Shown here: piece by piece, positions 48,985 through 59,264 of the stretch
Layout of the letters: each line of letters begins with the position of its first letter
Numbering within the stretch: position 1 is the first letter of the stretch
Origin: Lamellibrachia satsuma
Lineage: Eukaryota > Annelida > Polychaeta > Sabellida > Siboglinidae
Direction of reading: 5' to 3'
Assembly: GCA_033239005.1 (NCBI GenBank)
Contig: BSQZ01000104.1
Span: 866,501 to 930,500 of the forward strand
Length of the DNA: 64,000 nucleotides
Notes under the pieces: generated by a model
Database searches by the model: none
Seen by the model: the letters and a program-made list of their open reading frames with translations, nothing else
Told to the model about the DNA's origin: nothing
Program-made: the position numbers and the translations under genes

Positions 48985-49775
48985 ATGAAACCTCCTGGCA
49001 TAAAGTAGTGAAGTAACACCTCCTGGCATAAGGTAGTCAAGTAACACCTCCTGGCATAAGGTAGTCAAGTAACACCTCCTGGCATAAGGTAATCAAGTAA
49101 CACCTCCTGGCATAAGATAGTCAAGTAACACCTCCTGGCATAAGGTAGTCAAGTAACACCTCCTGGCATAAGGTAGTGAAGTAAAACCTCCTGGCATAAG
49201 GTAGTGGAGTAACACCTCCTGGCATAAGGTAGTGGAGTAACACCTCCTGGCATAAGGTAGTGGAGTAACACCTCCTGGCATAAGGTAGTGGAGTAACACC
49301 TCCAGGCATAAGGTAGTGGAGTAACACCTCCTGGCATAAGGTAGTGAAGTAAAACCTCCTGGCATAAGGTAGTGGAGTAACACCTCCTGGCATAAGGTAG
49401 TGGAGTAACACCTCCTGGCATAAGGTAGTGGAGTAACACCTCCTGGCATAAGGTAGTGGAGTAACACCTCCTGGCATAAGGTAGTGGAGTAACACCTCCT
49501 GGCATAAGGTAGTCAAGTAACACCTCCTGACATAAGGTAATCAAGTAACACCTCCTGGCATAAGGTAGTCGAGTAACACCTCCTGGCATAAGGTAGTCGA
49601 GTAACACCTCCTGGCATAAGGTAGTCGAGTAACACCTCCTGGCATAAGGTAGTGGAGTAACACCTGGCATAAGGTAATGGAGTAACACCTCCTGGCATAA
49701 GGTAGTCGAGTAACACCTCCTGGCATAAGGTAGTCAAGTACCACCTCCTGGCATAAGATAATCAAGTAACACCTA
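48985..49775. repeat. 28-bp tandem array
   Basis: About 28 units of 28 bp (CACCTCCTGGCATAAGGTAG then TGGAGTAA), highly uniform, with TCAAGTAA/TGGAGTAA/TCGAGTAA variants grouped in blocks. Because 28 is not a multiple of 3, peptides repeat every 28 aa in all three minus-strand frames. Confidence 0.96.
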
Positions 49776-50063
49776 AAAAATGTAGGGTTGAGAAAAGTTA
49801 CCCTTGTATGTTTTTGCAAACTTATATAATTACTTTTACGTTTATGGAACAGTTACTTTGACGCATCATCACATGTGAAATATTCCTCCTTTGGTGGGCT
49901 CTATTGTCCTGCATGTGGTGGGCTCTATTGTCCCGCGTGTGGTGGGCTCTATTGTCCCGCGTGTGGTGGGCTCTATTGTCTCGCGTGTGGTGAGATTGGA
50001 CACATGGGAATGTGGCGTGATGTTGGGAGCAGGATGTTAATGTGGGAGTTTGTGTGACTTCAG
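49776..50063. repeat. Short 24-bp array before the 50064 exon
   Basis: Four units with GGTGGGCTCTATTGTCCCGC at about 49893-49990. Confidence 0.9.
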
Positions 50064-50159
50064 GGGAGTTGGCAGGGGAAGAAGAACTCTCCGGGGATGA
50101 CGGACGGGCTACAGCTGCAGCCACATGGCGGAGGGACTGCTCCGCTTGACGACTACCTG
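50064..50159 (+). CDS. TALPID3: TALPID3 exon (linker before the coiled coil)
   Basis: Thirty-two codons in phase 0/0 lie between TGACTTCAG and CTG|GTAACG. The sequence starts GSWQGKKNSPGM and ends APLDDYL, joining directly to TKYVTQIPLSPYP of the next exon. The other two frames contain stops. The composition (Gly, Pro, Gln, Lys) suggests a disordered linker. Confidence 0.75.
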
Positions 50160-50237
50160 GTAACGTCACTCGAGTCCTCCCTACTGTCAGTCCTCTTTCA
50201 GTGTTATTTGATGTATATGTTTATTGCGTAATAGTTA

Positions 50238-50700
50238 TAGTTGTGCTTATCAGAAGTGATATATTCTGATATTTCCTGAAAGAATGTGGCTTAACAACTC
50301 TAGAGACAAGGAGGTTAAGAGGAGATCAGATTGAAGTTTTTAAGATATTGAATGGGTATGAAAATATTGATAGAAATATGTTTTTCTCACTCAAGAAGGA
50401 TAGCAGAACTAGAGGACATGAAGTAAAATTAGTAAAGGATCAATGTAGATTGGACATCAGGAAGCACTCGTTCTCACAGAGGACAATAAATGAATGGAAC
50501 AAATTGTCTACAGATTGTGTAACTGCTAGCAGCGTGAATATGTTTAAAAACAAGGTTGACACATATATCAGGAGGGCGGGTTATAAGTAGGTGAACATTG
50601 TTGGACTCTCGATAAGCCAATGGCTTCCTTGTCCACTTGCCATCTGGGCCTTTGGCTTGGATGGCAAATCTTGTTAAATCTTGTTAAATTCTGAAAATGT
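50238..50700 (+). mobile_element. LINE (CR1/jockey-like) 5'-truncated copy
   Basis: Encodes LTTLETRRLRGDQIEVFKIL-like sequence (with one disruption), FFSLKKDSRTRGHEVKLVKD, and RTINEWNKLSTDCVTASSVN up to a stop, followed by a conserved 3' tail ending in TTGTTAAA repeats. Same family as 62060-63395. Lies in the TALPID3 intron on the sense strand. Confidence 0.85.
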
Positions 50701-51179
50701 TCATCAGGTGGAGAGCAATGAAGTAACGATTTCTTCTAAACTATTGAGATTTATAGTTGTTGATGGTAGCCGTAAGTAAATTTTAGTAGTTGTGATTAGA
50801 AGAGAAGAACATTTTAGTAGTTGTGATTAGAAGAAAAGAACATTTTAGTAGTTGTGATTACAAGAAATTGTTACTTCAGAAGTAGTGTAATTATATATTT
50901 CTTTTGGAAGGTGAGAAACGCTAAATGTGTACAATGCCTAATTTGTGTGTGTGTATGTGCGTGCGTGCGTGCGTGCACATGCATGCACATATACATGACG
51001 CATGCATGTATGTGAACATGCACACATGCACGCATGCACACATACACAAATTAGTGTAGTCACAATTGCAACTGTTTCCTGAAAGTTTTTTTTTAATTTT
51101 TCCTACCTTACTTAATGCACAACAAGAATCCCCTTATATTTCCGTTTCGTAACTCTGTGTCTTCCCTGTACCCTGTTAG
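50701..51179. repeat. Intron with a 31-bp repeat and a GT/CA inverted repeat
   Basis: Three units with ATTTTAGTAGTTGTGATTAG at 50765-50870. At 50939-51053 a GT/GC-rich arm is mirrored by a CA/CG-rich arm ending CATACACAAATT, forming an imperfect palindrome of about 115 bp. Confidence 0.7.
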
Positions 51180-51397
51180 ACGAAGTACGTGACACAGATC
51201 CCCCTGAGCCCTTACCCTTCCCTGAGGGACGTCACTGTCAGCCACGCCTCTGTCAGCGCCCCATACGCCGAGGCCAAGCATGTTTTACGGGGCGTACATA
51301 ACATACGCAACAACCTGGAGGCAAACCTCGACACCATACTGCGCTCTCACTGCATGCTGCCCGGCTATGAGTTAGCGCCACCTGGTGTCGCTGTGAG
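51180..51397 (+). CDS. TALPID3: TALPID3 exon with the conserved coiled-coil segment
   Basis: This 218-nt exon (acceptor CCCTGTTAG, donor GTGAG|GTTAGT) encodes 72 codons plus two bases. The segment AKHVLRGVHNIRNNLEANL followed by DTILRSH matches the vertebrate AEKILRGVQNNKKVLEENL block, the short coiled coil reported as essential for TALPID3 centrosomal and ciliary function. An alternative donor GTGAGG at 51393 would break phase with the next exon, so the 51397 end is preferred. Confidence 0.88.
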
Positions 51398-51537
51398 GTT
51401 AGTCTGTCTCCATGGCAACAACTGTATTTGCGCTGATTTGATGCTACATTTAATGTGGGGTGTATTTAAAGGCACTTCTTCAATAAATTTTTTTTTGCTC
51501 CTCTCATTTCTGACTTGTTTCAAAAACATGTGTACCT

Positions 51538-51930
51538 AGCTAGTGTCCACAACGACATGCTAGTGTCCACAACGACATGCTAGTGTCCACAACGACATGC
51601 TAGTGTCCACAACGACATGCTAGTGTCCACAACGACATGCTAGTGTCCACAACGACATGCTAGTGTCCACAACGACGATATGCTAGTGTCCACAACGACG
51701 ACATGCTAGTGTCCACAACGACATGCTAGTGTCCACAACGACATGCTAGTGTCCACAACGACATGCTAGTGTCCACAACGACATGCTAGTGTCCACAACG
51801 ACATGCTAGTGTCCACAACGACATGCTAGTTTCCACAACGACATGCTAGTGTCCACTACGACATCTAGTGTCCACAACGACATCTAGTGTCCACTACGAC
51901 ATGCCGGTGTCCACTATGACATGCTAGTGC
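51538..51930. repeat. 20-bp tandem array derived from repeat family X
   Basis: About 19 units of CTAGTGTCCACAACGACATG, very uniform except for two GACGA insertions and a diverged right end that merges into the family X copy at 51930. Confidence 0.95.
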
Positions 51931-52180
51931 CCAGTACAACATGCTGGCTCGTTTGTGCAAATGTGTTATTTATTTTTGGTGAAATAGTCGGACAAATTAT
52001 TAAATAATTTTTGACTAGATCTGGTAAAAATTTGGCGAAGACAATTGCAAAAGTGGGCCGGCTGTATATACTACAACATAATGCTATTCACAATTTTGCA
52101 AGTTCCCTGATCTAACGATCTAAGTCAATTCGTTCGATGATTTTAACAAAAGTTTGCACACATTTATTAAACTGAAATTC
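51931..52180 (+). mobile_element. Interspersed repeat family X, copy beside the 20-bp array
   Basis: CATGCTGGCTCGTTTGTGCA, then TTTTTGGTGAAATAGTCGG and GATGATTTTAACAAAAG, matches other copies. The 5' end is continuous with the 20-bp array. Confidence 0.7.
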
Positions 52181-52262
52181 CTCATCTCATAGAATTCAAC
52201 AAAATATCGCTTCTCCTTTCAACAGCAAGTTGTGTCACTGATGTAATGTGTGTTGGCCCCAG

Positions 52263-52329
52263 TGAACACCAGCGCGCTGTAGAGAAGATGGTGGACGACA
52301 GAATCAAAGCCATGCATGCCGACGTACAG
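52263..52329 (+). CDS. TALPID3: TALPID3 exon (coiled-coil continuation)
   Basis: Acceptor TGTTGGCCCCAG and donor CAG|GTTGGT enclose 67 nt. One base completes a Ser codon with the previous exon (AG+T), followed by EHQRAVEKMVDDRIKAMHA and DVQ. It corresponds to the helical stretch after the essential coiled coil in vertebrate TALPID3 ([20 protein letters not shown]). It ends in phase 0. Confidence 0.82.
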
Positions 52330-52567
52330 GTTGGTTTAAAAATTCTGAGTACACCAACAATCTCAATTTGCTTTTGTGTCCTCTGAAAACAATACATTGT
52401 ACATAGTATATACCAGTAGGCTTAGACACAGACTTATTTAGACCACTTGCCGTGAGTATATGCTCAGTGGCAATGATTTGTCTTTCTTTTTTTCTGCTGT
52501 AATACCTAATTAAGCGTATGCTCCTTGTTAGGCCAAACTGTGATTGGTGACTTTATTGATATCTGAG

Positions 52568-53255
52568 GGATTCTGGTAAAACGATCCACTAAATACTGCA
52601 CCAATCTGCCAAGGCTGTACAAACAAATTCTGGTAAAACGATCCACTAAATACTGCACCATTCTGCCAAGGCCGTATAAAAAAATTCTGGTAAAACGATC
52701 CACTAAATACTGCACTATTCTAGCAAGGCCATATAAACAAATTCTGGTAAAACGATCCACTAAATACTACACTATTCTGCCAAGGCCGTATAAACAAATT
52801 CTGGTAAAACGATCCACTAAATACTGCACTATTCTAGCAAGGCCATATAAACAAATTCTTGTAAAACGATCCACTAAATACTGCACTATTCTAGCAAGGC
52901 CGTATAAACAAATTCTGGTAAAACGATCCACTAAATACTGCACCATTCTGCCAAGGCCGTATAAAAAAATTCTGGTAAAACGATCCACTAAATACTGCAC
53001 TATTCTAGCAAGGCCATATAAACAAATTCTGGTAAAACGATCCACTAAATACTACACTATTCTGCCAAGGCCGTATAAACAAATTCTGGTAAAACGATCC
53101 ACTAAATACTGCACTATTCTAGCAAGGCCATATAAACAAATTCTTGTAAAACGATCCACTAAATACTGCACTATTCTAGCAAGGCCGTATAAACAAATTC
53201 TGGTAAAACGATCCACTAAATACTGCACTATTCTGCCAAGGCCGTATAAACACGT
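52568..53255. repeat. 57-bp minisatellite with 285-bp higher-order period
   Basis: Twelve 57-bp units (GGTAAAACGATCCACTAAAT then ACTGCACTATTCTAGCAAGG). Unit variants recur five units apart: TAAATACTACAC occurs at 52761 and 53046. The 19-codon minus-strand peptide repeat is an artefact. Confidence 0.93.
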
Positions 53256-54284
53256 TCCCGGGTTCTCTTCAGAAGTTAATGAGAGATGTGGTTTTTTATT
53301 ATGCTGATGGAAGTGTTGGCAACTATCAAAGGGGCTGTTCTCGATCATCAATAACTTCAGAAGTGTATCTTGTATTTATTTACAAGCAATAAAGCCGTAA
53401 ACAAATTTATTTGGCATGATTCAAATCATAGTTATCACTGAACGTGTGGGAAAACTATTTATATAGAGGACTAATTTAAAAAACATTTTGCGTCACCTAT
53501 TTTCAAAAGCGTGCACTGATGAGAAACGGGGAATTGTTTGATATGGCCTAAAAATCATCTGGATTGACTGACTGATGCTGGGCATTCAAAGCTTTGGAAT
53601 CCGCAGATATATGAGACAAAACATTGTGATAAGTATTCACTGGTCCAAAAATGTTCCATAATAAGTGATTGTGAGTGATTGAAATGTGTAGCCGAGCACA
53701 TGGAACTGACAAATGATCGACAAATGATCAACTAATGATCAACAAATGATCAAATAATGATCAATAAATGAGTAACAAGGAAACTGCCAAACATGAAAGT
53801 GAAATAACCAAAGGCTAAATGAACAAAATCAAAAGGACACATTGCATTAATGCATAAGTTAGCATTTATTTTATTTTTATTTATTTTAATAATAATAATA
53901 TAATCAAGGGCATTTTCACGTTACATAAATGTTACTAAATTACTTATTTCGTTAATGGTGCCTCGGGCCATTTCAATATGAAGTCTACAGCCTGTGTTGG
54001 CCCGATGGTGTTTGATACAGCTCCAGGTATGGTTGCCATGGCAGTGTTGAGGACAGTGTATAGGAAGTGAGTGAGCATTTAAACTTGGCATGTAATCTTC
54101 TAAAAATATCCACTAAAGGCATGCAGAAAAAGTGTCTTTCTTAGAAGTATCCCGCATATTTCCGATGGATTATCCCTTGTTAAATGATTGATTAGACCGA
54201 GTATGAAAGGTTCACATGTCACTGTTCAGTTTCATGAATGCTCCTCCTCAATTTGAGTTTTTCTCTCATATCGTTCCAAACTCA
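53256..54284. other. Unassigned intronic DNA
   Basis: Short AATGATCAACAAATGATCAA repeats at 53710-53770; otherwise nothing recognised. Confidence 0.4.
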
Positions 54285-54905
54285 ATTCATACAGAAATTG
54301 AACCTGTCTATTCCATTATGACATGCCAGCTCGTTTATGCAGATTTTTTATTTAGTTTTGGTGAAATCATCAAACGAACCATTGAATTATTTTTGACCAG
54401 GTGTGGTCAAAATTTGGTGAAAAAATGGAAACGTGGTCAGGCTCTACTATGCTATAGTTATGGCTGTTGCCCGATCTAATAAATTCTTTTGATGATTTTA
54501 ACATTAATACATACTCTTTTATTAAACCGACCATGCATATTACTTAAACTAATCACGCACAACAAATTTAAAGTCTTCAGATGTCTCCGAGCGGCACTCG
54601 AAATACCTAAGTTGTGGTACAGATTAAAAATAAACCTGATTCGCGATGGGGATAAATCAATTTAAAGTCTTTTCAAATGTATCCGAGCGGCACTCGAAAT
54701 ACCTAAGTTGTGGTACAGATTAAAAATAAACCTGATTCGCGATGGGGATAAATCAATTTAAAGTCTTCAGATGTCTCCGAGCAGCACTCAAAATACCTAA
54801 GTTGTGGTACAGATTAAAAATAAACCTGATTCGCGATGGGGATAAATCAATTTAAAGTCTTTTCAAATGTCTCCGAACGGCACTCGCAATACCTAACAAT
54901 GGGAA
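54285..54905 (+). mobile_element. Interspersed repeat family X copy with tandemly amplified 3' end
   Basis: The body begins near AACCTGTCTATTCCATTATG and has an undisturbed CATATTACTTAAACTAATCA. From 54566 a unit of about 95 bp containing AAACCTGATTCGCGATGGGG is repeated three times. Confidence 0.75.
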
Positions 54906-55404
54906 ATAACTTCACTCATTTGTAAACTCAAAATAGGTGGTATATCACTTTTGCAGTTGTTTTATTATGTAAATGTGCAGGAAATAAACCAACCATGTTC
55001 ATATTTGTGCTGACATGTCTAGGCTTTAATGTAGTCCTCCAAGTGACGAGGGATATACACAGTCCGAGTGTAGAGAGTGAGATGTTTATACCTAACCTAG
55101 CATGCCTGGTCTCGAACCTAAAACTTAGTTAGAACCTGTTAAAATTAGTTACTTGCTAACATCACAAGTAAACAACATTAAGAATAGTAAAACAAACAAC
55201 TATAAAATATAATGCAAAGTATATGTATAACTAGTCTAAGCTCTAACACAATTTCTGATAGTTTTCTTAAATGTCAAAAATGCAATCTGTGAGATATACT
55301 GTATAACTGATGTATATTAATGTGTATTTTAATAAGATGTTTATATAAATTCATTTGTTCATAACATAAATAACATAACATAACATGTGTGCGTCTGTTT
55401 CTAG
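54906..55404. other. Unassigned intronic DNA
   Basis: AT-rich; ATAACATAAATAACATAACA just before the 55405 acceptor; nothing else recognised. Confidence 0.35.
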
Positions 55405-55623
55405 AGGGAAGTACTTGATGAGCTACTCAAAGTTAAGGACAAGGATAGTTTAGATATGATCCCAGAAAGAGACACGTCCGCCAAGAGAACCAGTAGTCAA
55501 CTGAAGGGCAAGGGCAAGGTCAAGGTCAACAGCAAGGTGACAGCTGGACCGAAGCCACGGGTCGGGTCAAAGGTTGCTGGCAGAATAACCGAGAAAGAAA
55601 ACGTTCCACAGAAGAAGGCAAAA
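55405..55623 (+). CDS. TALPID3: TALPID3 exon (basic region after the coiled coil)
   Basis: Seventy-three codons in phase 0/0 lie between TGTTTCTAG and GCAAAA|GTATAT. The exon starts REVLDELLKVKDKDSLDMI and then becomes Lys-rich, with alternating GK/VK and the segment RITEKENVPQKKAK. This matches the charged Lys/Arg-rich region that follows the helices in TALPID3. Reading through the donor reaches a stop after VYF. Confidence 0.82.
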
Positions 55624-55724
55624 GTATATTTTTAGTGGAAAATTGTAATTAGCTATAATGAAATTTTTGTTTTCTTCTTTAATTAGGTGTGCTTCTTCTG
55701 TGTGGTGACAGAGTGATGTATTAG

Positions 55725-55780
55725 TGACGGACGGACGGACGGACGGACGGACGGACGGACGGACGGACGGACGGACGGTT
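55725..55780. repeat. (GGAC)n microsatellite
   Basis: About 13 GGAC units; the antisense Pro-Ser-Val-Arg peptide is an artefact. Confidence 0.95.
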
Positions 55781-55917
55781 GGATAGACCAACTTTATTCA
55801 GTCACAATGAACTTTCACAATACAATAACAGGACAAGTGAATAGATTACTGTGACTTTGGAGATCCTTTAGAAACACAAAATGGGCGTATGACAAGGACC
55901 ATCTAGTGAAATGAACT

Positions 55918-56546
55918 TTAAATGGAAACAAAAATCATGGTGTTGGGCCTATGCACCTATAACAGTTACTGGTAGTTATATGTTTAATCAGTTATTAATC
56001 TTGGTATGTTATTGTAATCAGTAACAATATAAAAAAATTTACTAGAAAAACTAGGAAAACCTTGTTGAATGCACAACGTCTTAATTTCATGGGCCGCACC
56101 ATACTGTTAGATAACTCTACATTACATCACGAGTGTAAAACATATTTGTATACACATATTCCTATACTTGCCAATAGGATATGGCCATGATGTTTGCATC
56201 CAAACTCAACTTATGTAACATATTTTGTCCTTTGTTTACTAAACTAATCCTTTTTCTGTCCAAACAGGACATTTGTTTGAGACTGTGTTGGTTCTGTGTA
56301 TGCCGGCCTTACTTAATATGCCACAAGTAGTCTAGGTTACCCTAATTTCATAGAACTGAGCATGTGCTTATCAGTCTCACTAATTAACATGTCAGCCCTT
56401 AGTCAACCAAATAAATGATCAGAAACTTTTAGAACACATTCTAAGTAAACCACTGGCGTGATATTCCTGTTTTTAGTTGCACGTGGTTAGTTTTTATTAT
56501 CTCTTAGGTGCGTAGCCCCAGAACCTTGACTTATGTTTCGCTTTAA
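55918..56546. mobile_element. piggyBac-like MITE, copy 2, abutting a TALPID3 exon
   Basis: TTAA at 55918-55921 and 56543-56546 flank inverted ends ATGGAAACAAAAATCATGG and AAGG-complement TTGACTTATGTTTCGCT. Its subterminal sequence near the right end matches copy 1 (ATAATAAAAACTGACC-type). The interior is inverted relative to copy 1. Non-autonomous. Confidence 0.78.
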
Positions 56547-56582
56547 AAACTTCGATCTTTGGAAACAAAACTGCCACCAAAG

Positions 56583-56802
56583 TACAATGCTGGTGGGCTG
56601 TTCATCGAGGGCAATATGTTGCAGCAGACGTCCACAAGGCAGCCGAATGCTACTGCCAGCGAGGCATACTTGACACATGTGTACGGCAAGCCAGCGTATC
56701 AAAACCAGCGCTCCACCGTGCGTGGCCCGTATCTCAGGTTTCAGACAGCTCCAAAGACAAAGCCTGCCGTCCAGCTCCCAATATCCCCTGTGCTAGTTGA
56801 AG
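56583..56802 (+). CDS. TALPID3: TALPID3 exon with YGKP..Q..RST and GPYLRF motifs; 5' end uncertain
   Basis: The frame contains EAYLTHVYGKPAYQNQRST then VRGPYLRFQTAPKTKP, which closely parallels vertebrate DYMLQVYGKPVYQGHRST and GPYLRFNSPSPKS. The donor is GAAG|GTGCGT, leaving one base. The 5' boundary is unclear: the frame runs open back to a TAA at 56544 made by a MITE end. The only in-frame phase-0 AG sites are 56582 (used here), 56624 and 56627, all with poor pyrimidine tracts. Codons before 56583 (LETKLPPK) also look coding, so the exon may be longer or its acceptor disturbed. Confidence 0.8.
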
Positions 56803-56888
56803 GTGCGTGTTCCCGTCCAACTCGTTTCTCCCTGTGTTGGCTGTGTAGGTTTGTAGCCTCATCCTTTTCTCATACGTACATCCATGCA

Positions 56889-57118
56889 TATTGGGTGTGA
56901 TAGTTCAGCGGTAGAGCCATGGACTGTCGGTCGAGGGGACCGTGGCTCAAGTCTACTTGTTGCCATCTTGTTGTTTCTGCAATTTCGTTCACCCCACTTT
57001 GCCTGTGTCTTTCGGAAGAGACACTAAAAGCCGTTGGTCCCTTCTACCTGGTGTCTATGCCAAGAGGATTAAAAGATCCCACACAGGGAATGGAAACAAC
57101 ATGTCGTGGACTCACTAT
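56889..57118 (+). mobile_element. tRNA-derived SINE in TALPID3 intron
   Basis: GATAGTTCAGCGGTAGAGCC (A box) and GTGGCTCAAGTCTAC (degraded B box), then the body GTCTTTCGGAAGAGACACTA and GGTCCCTTCTACCTGGTG. About 230 bp. Confidence 0.82.
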
Positions 57119-57753
57119 CTCTAAAAAACATTGGCGCAAACACACCCTACTTAAAAAGCTCTCAACACAATGAGGTTAACATAGTATATCGAAAGAAGGA
57201 TAATTCTTCATCAGATTTCTGTCCCGGGGTAATGTGTGTAGATATCTCGGTTCATTGCAGGAGTATTGCGTTGTTCTGCTACTACATGCTAATGCAAATC
57301 ATATGACACGAAGATTGTGAAACACCATCATCAGTCTCCTCTTTGAAGGATGGATACCGTGGATCACCTGACGTCTGTGTTCTCATCAGATCTTCATACT
57401 TCATGTCCCCGCCCACGCCTTGATGTTGTCTGTCTGTGTGGCTCCTGGTCGTCCTCTCCACCATTCCCTCCAATGTTTCCCGTTGAATTCTTTCTTGTCT
57501 GATGATGTGACCAAGCAATTTTGAATGTAGATATACAGTCTGTATTTTGTGAATATATAAGCAAAAAAATTTTAAATAATGCCCAAAAAAAATTTGGCAA
57601 AACAAAATTGCTGAATATTGATCAAGTGTCATCACACAGTTTCTGGATCAGACACCCAGCTACCCTATTTTAATGGTACCTAGTGGTATGCAGTGGCGCC
57701 ATATGGTGGTTTGTGTAGAACCATAACTGTTCACTGAGGCTATTGTTGTTTAG

Positions 57754-57864
57754 GGGTGGAAGTGGCCACGCGGAGAACGCAGACTGACCGCTGCTGGCCG
57801 GCTCCGGCTACTGACCAGTTCTACTTTGACCCGGCAATCAGCATGAAACAGAAACAGGACGCCG
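57754..57864 (+). CDS. TALPID3: TALPID3 exon with RRTQTD motif
   Basis: Acceptor TTGTTGTTTAG and donor GCCG|GTCAGT enclose 111 nt. Two bases complete a Gly codon from the previous exon, then VEVATRRTQTDRCW, followed by DQFYFDPAISMKQKQD. The RTQTD-F pattern matches vertebrate KSIRTQTDFYAT. The exon ends with one base over, used by the next exon to make Ala. Confidence 0.88.
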
Positions 57865-58034
57865 GTCAGTATCAATGTCAGGCAGTTCTCAAGATGCACC
57901 TCTCAGAATGTTTAATGATATAAAATTATGATAATGATAGCTGGTATATAGAATTGAAAATTTTAATTAAATAAATTAAATAAAAAATTAACTGGTATAG
58001 ACAATTTAAAATTTTAAACTCCTCATTTCATCGA

Positions 58035-58370
58035 GCCCTTTGTGAATCGTTGATTTTCAAATCTGTAGGGTATGAATAGTTAAATGCGCAGTCGGTTTAA
58101 TAAAAGCGTGCGTATTTATGTTAGAATCATCAAGAGAATTACTTTGGTTGTTAGATTGGTAATGTGCAGCAAAAGTATGAATAGCTGCATGTAATAGTGT
58201 ATAGAACCGGACCACTTTTGCCTTTTTTGCTGAATTTTGACTGGATCCGGTCAAAATTTATAGACTAGTATGCCTGATGACTTCACCAAAGCTAAATAAC
58301 AGATCTGCACAAACGAGCTAGCATGCCGTATAGTGGATGCCAGATAAGTTTGAGTTTTGCGAAATTATTC
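58035..58370 (-). mobile_element. Interspersed repeat family X copy
   Basis: Reverse orientation with GTTAGAATCATCAAGAG, GACTTCACCAAAGC and CGAGCTAGCATGCCG near its 5' end. In the TALPID3 intron between the 57754 and 58988 exons. Confidence 0.68.
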
Positions 58371-58987
58371 TAAAACAAAATAAGTGAAAACAATTTACAC
58401 GAGGGAAGACTTTAACGTACAATTACTGTTGTTTATCATTGTAATACTTACTTTTAGCTTTTATTTATGTGTTTATTAACTTATTAACTATTCAGTTAGA
58501 CAACACTTTTTTGCATAGTACTTGTAATAATAATTTACACTTTTATGATTTTATGACGATTTAATGTGTAAATCATTGTACAGCATTCCAGAACAATTAT
58601 ATGGATTGGGCGGTATTTAAGAAATTAGTTATTAATATTTCCTCATTTAAAAAAGTTGTGATATATCGATATTATATTTTCATCATGTAATACTTGTGAT
58701 ATATCGATATTATATTTTCATCATGTAATACTTGTGATATATCGATATTATATTTTCATCATGTAATACTATATATTTATGGTCATTTATACGAATATTG
58801 TGTGTTAACTCCTACCCAGTGCTTATCTGTGCTGTGTTAACACTTTTAATATGTGTAATATGCAGTGTTTTATTCATCACATGTGTTAACTATTAAAATA
58901 CTTATACAGACATTTTTTTCCATATCAGTTGAATTAAAATGAGAAAACTTGATGACTATTTTTAATTGTGTCATTGAATATTTGCAG
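58371..58987. repeat. Intron with a 38-bp repeat, three units
   Basis: Units with TTGTGATATATCGATATTAT then ATTTTCATCATGTAATAC at about 58655-58770; the rest is AT-rich. Confidence 0.8.
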
Positions 58988-59202
58988 CATTTGGGTCCCC
59001 TGTAAGGGGGCAGCTAGTTGCCATGGCAGTGCCACTAGCCGCCCCACGCAAAGATGGCAGTCGCCACCCTACTGTGCATCAGTCGAATGAGGTCATGACC
59101 TCTACCCCGGTTGGTGGAGGTCACGGTTTTGGTGTGAGGTTCCAGGATGAAATTGAACAGACGGAGAAAGTCTCGAAGGAATATCCTAAACTAACAGAAA
59201 CG
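58988..59202 (+). CDS. TALPID3: TALPID3 exon (FGSPVRGQLVAMAVPL segment)
   Basis: Acceptor ATATTTGCAG and donor ACG|GTAGGA enclose 215 nt. The exon reads AFGSPVRGQLVAMAVPL, comparable to vertebrate FSGTLEGHLIPMAILLG, and later GFGVRFQDEIEQTEKVSKEY. It ends in phase 0 after PKLTET. A 20-bp minisatellite starts about 65 bp downstream of the donor. Confidence 0.86.
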
Positions 59203-59264
59203 GTAGGATATGTGATATATCTATCAATAATAATGCTTCCCTGCAATTCAGTTTTGAATGTGTT

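Noticed and set aside
48985..49775. Possible CRISPR-like array of regular 28-bp repeats
   Set aside because: Units are directly contiguous without unique spacers, in an animal intron; an ordinary minisatellite.
49093..49819. Minus-strand frames repeating TTLCQEVLLHYLMPGG
   Set aside because: 28-bp array open in all three minus frames; simple periodicity effect.
50064..50159. Acidic frame EELSGDDGRATAAATWRR across the same exon
   Set aside because: It meets a stop before the donor; the phase-0 alternative is open and joins the next exon.
51393..51398. GTGAGG as the donor of the coiled-coil exon
   Set aside because: Would end in phase 0, but the following exon needs two carried bases; the GTTAGT donor at 51398 restores the frame.
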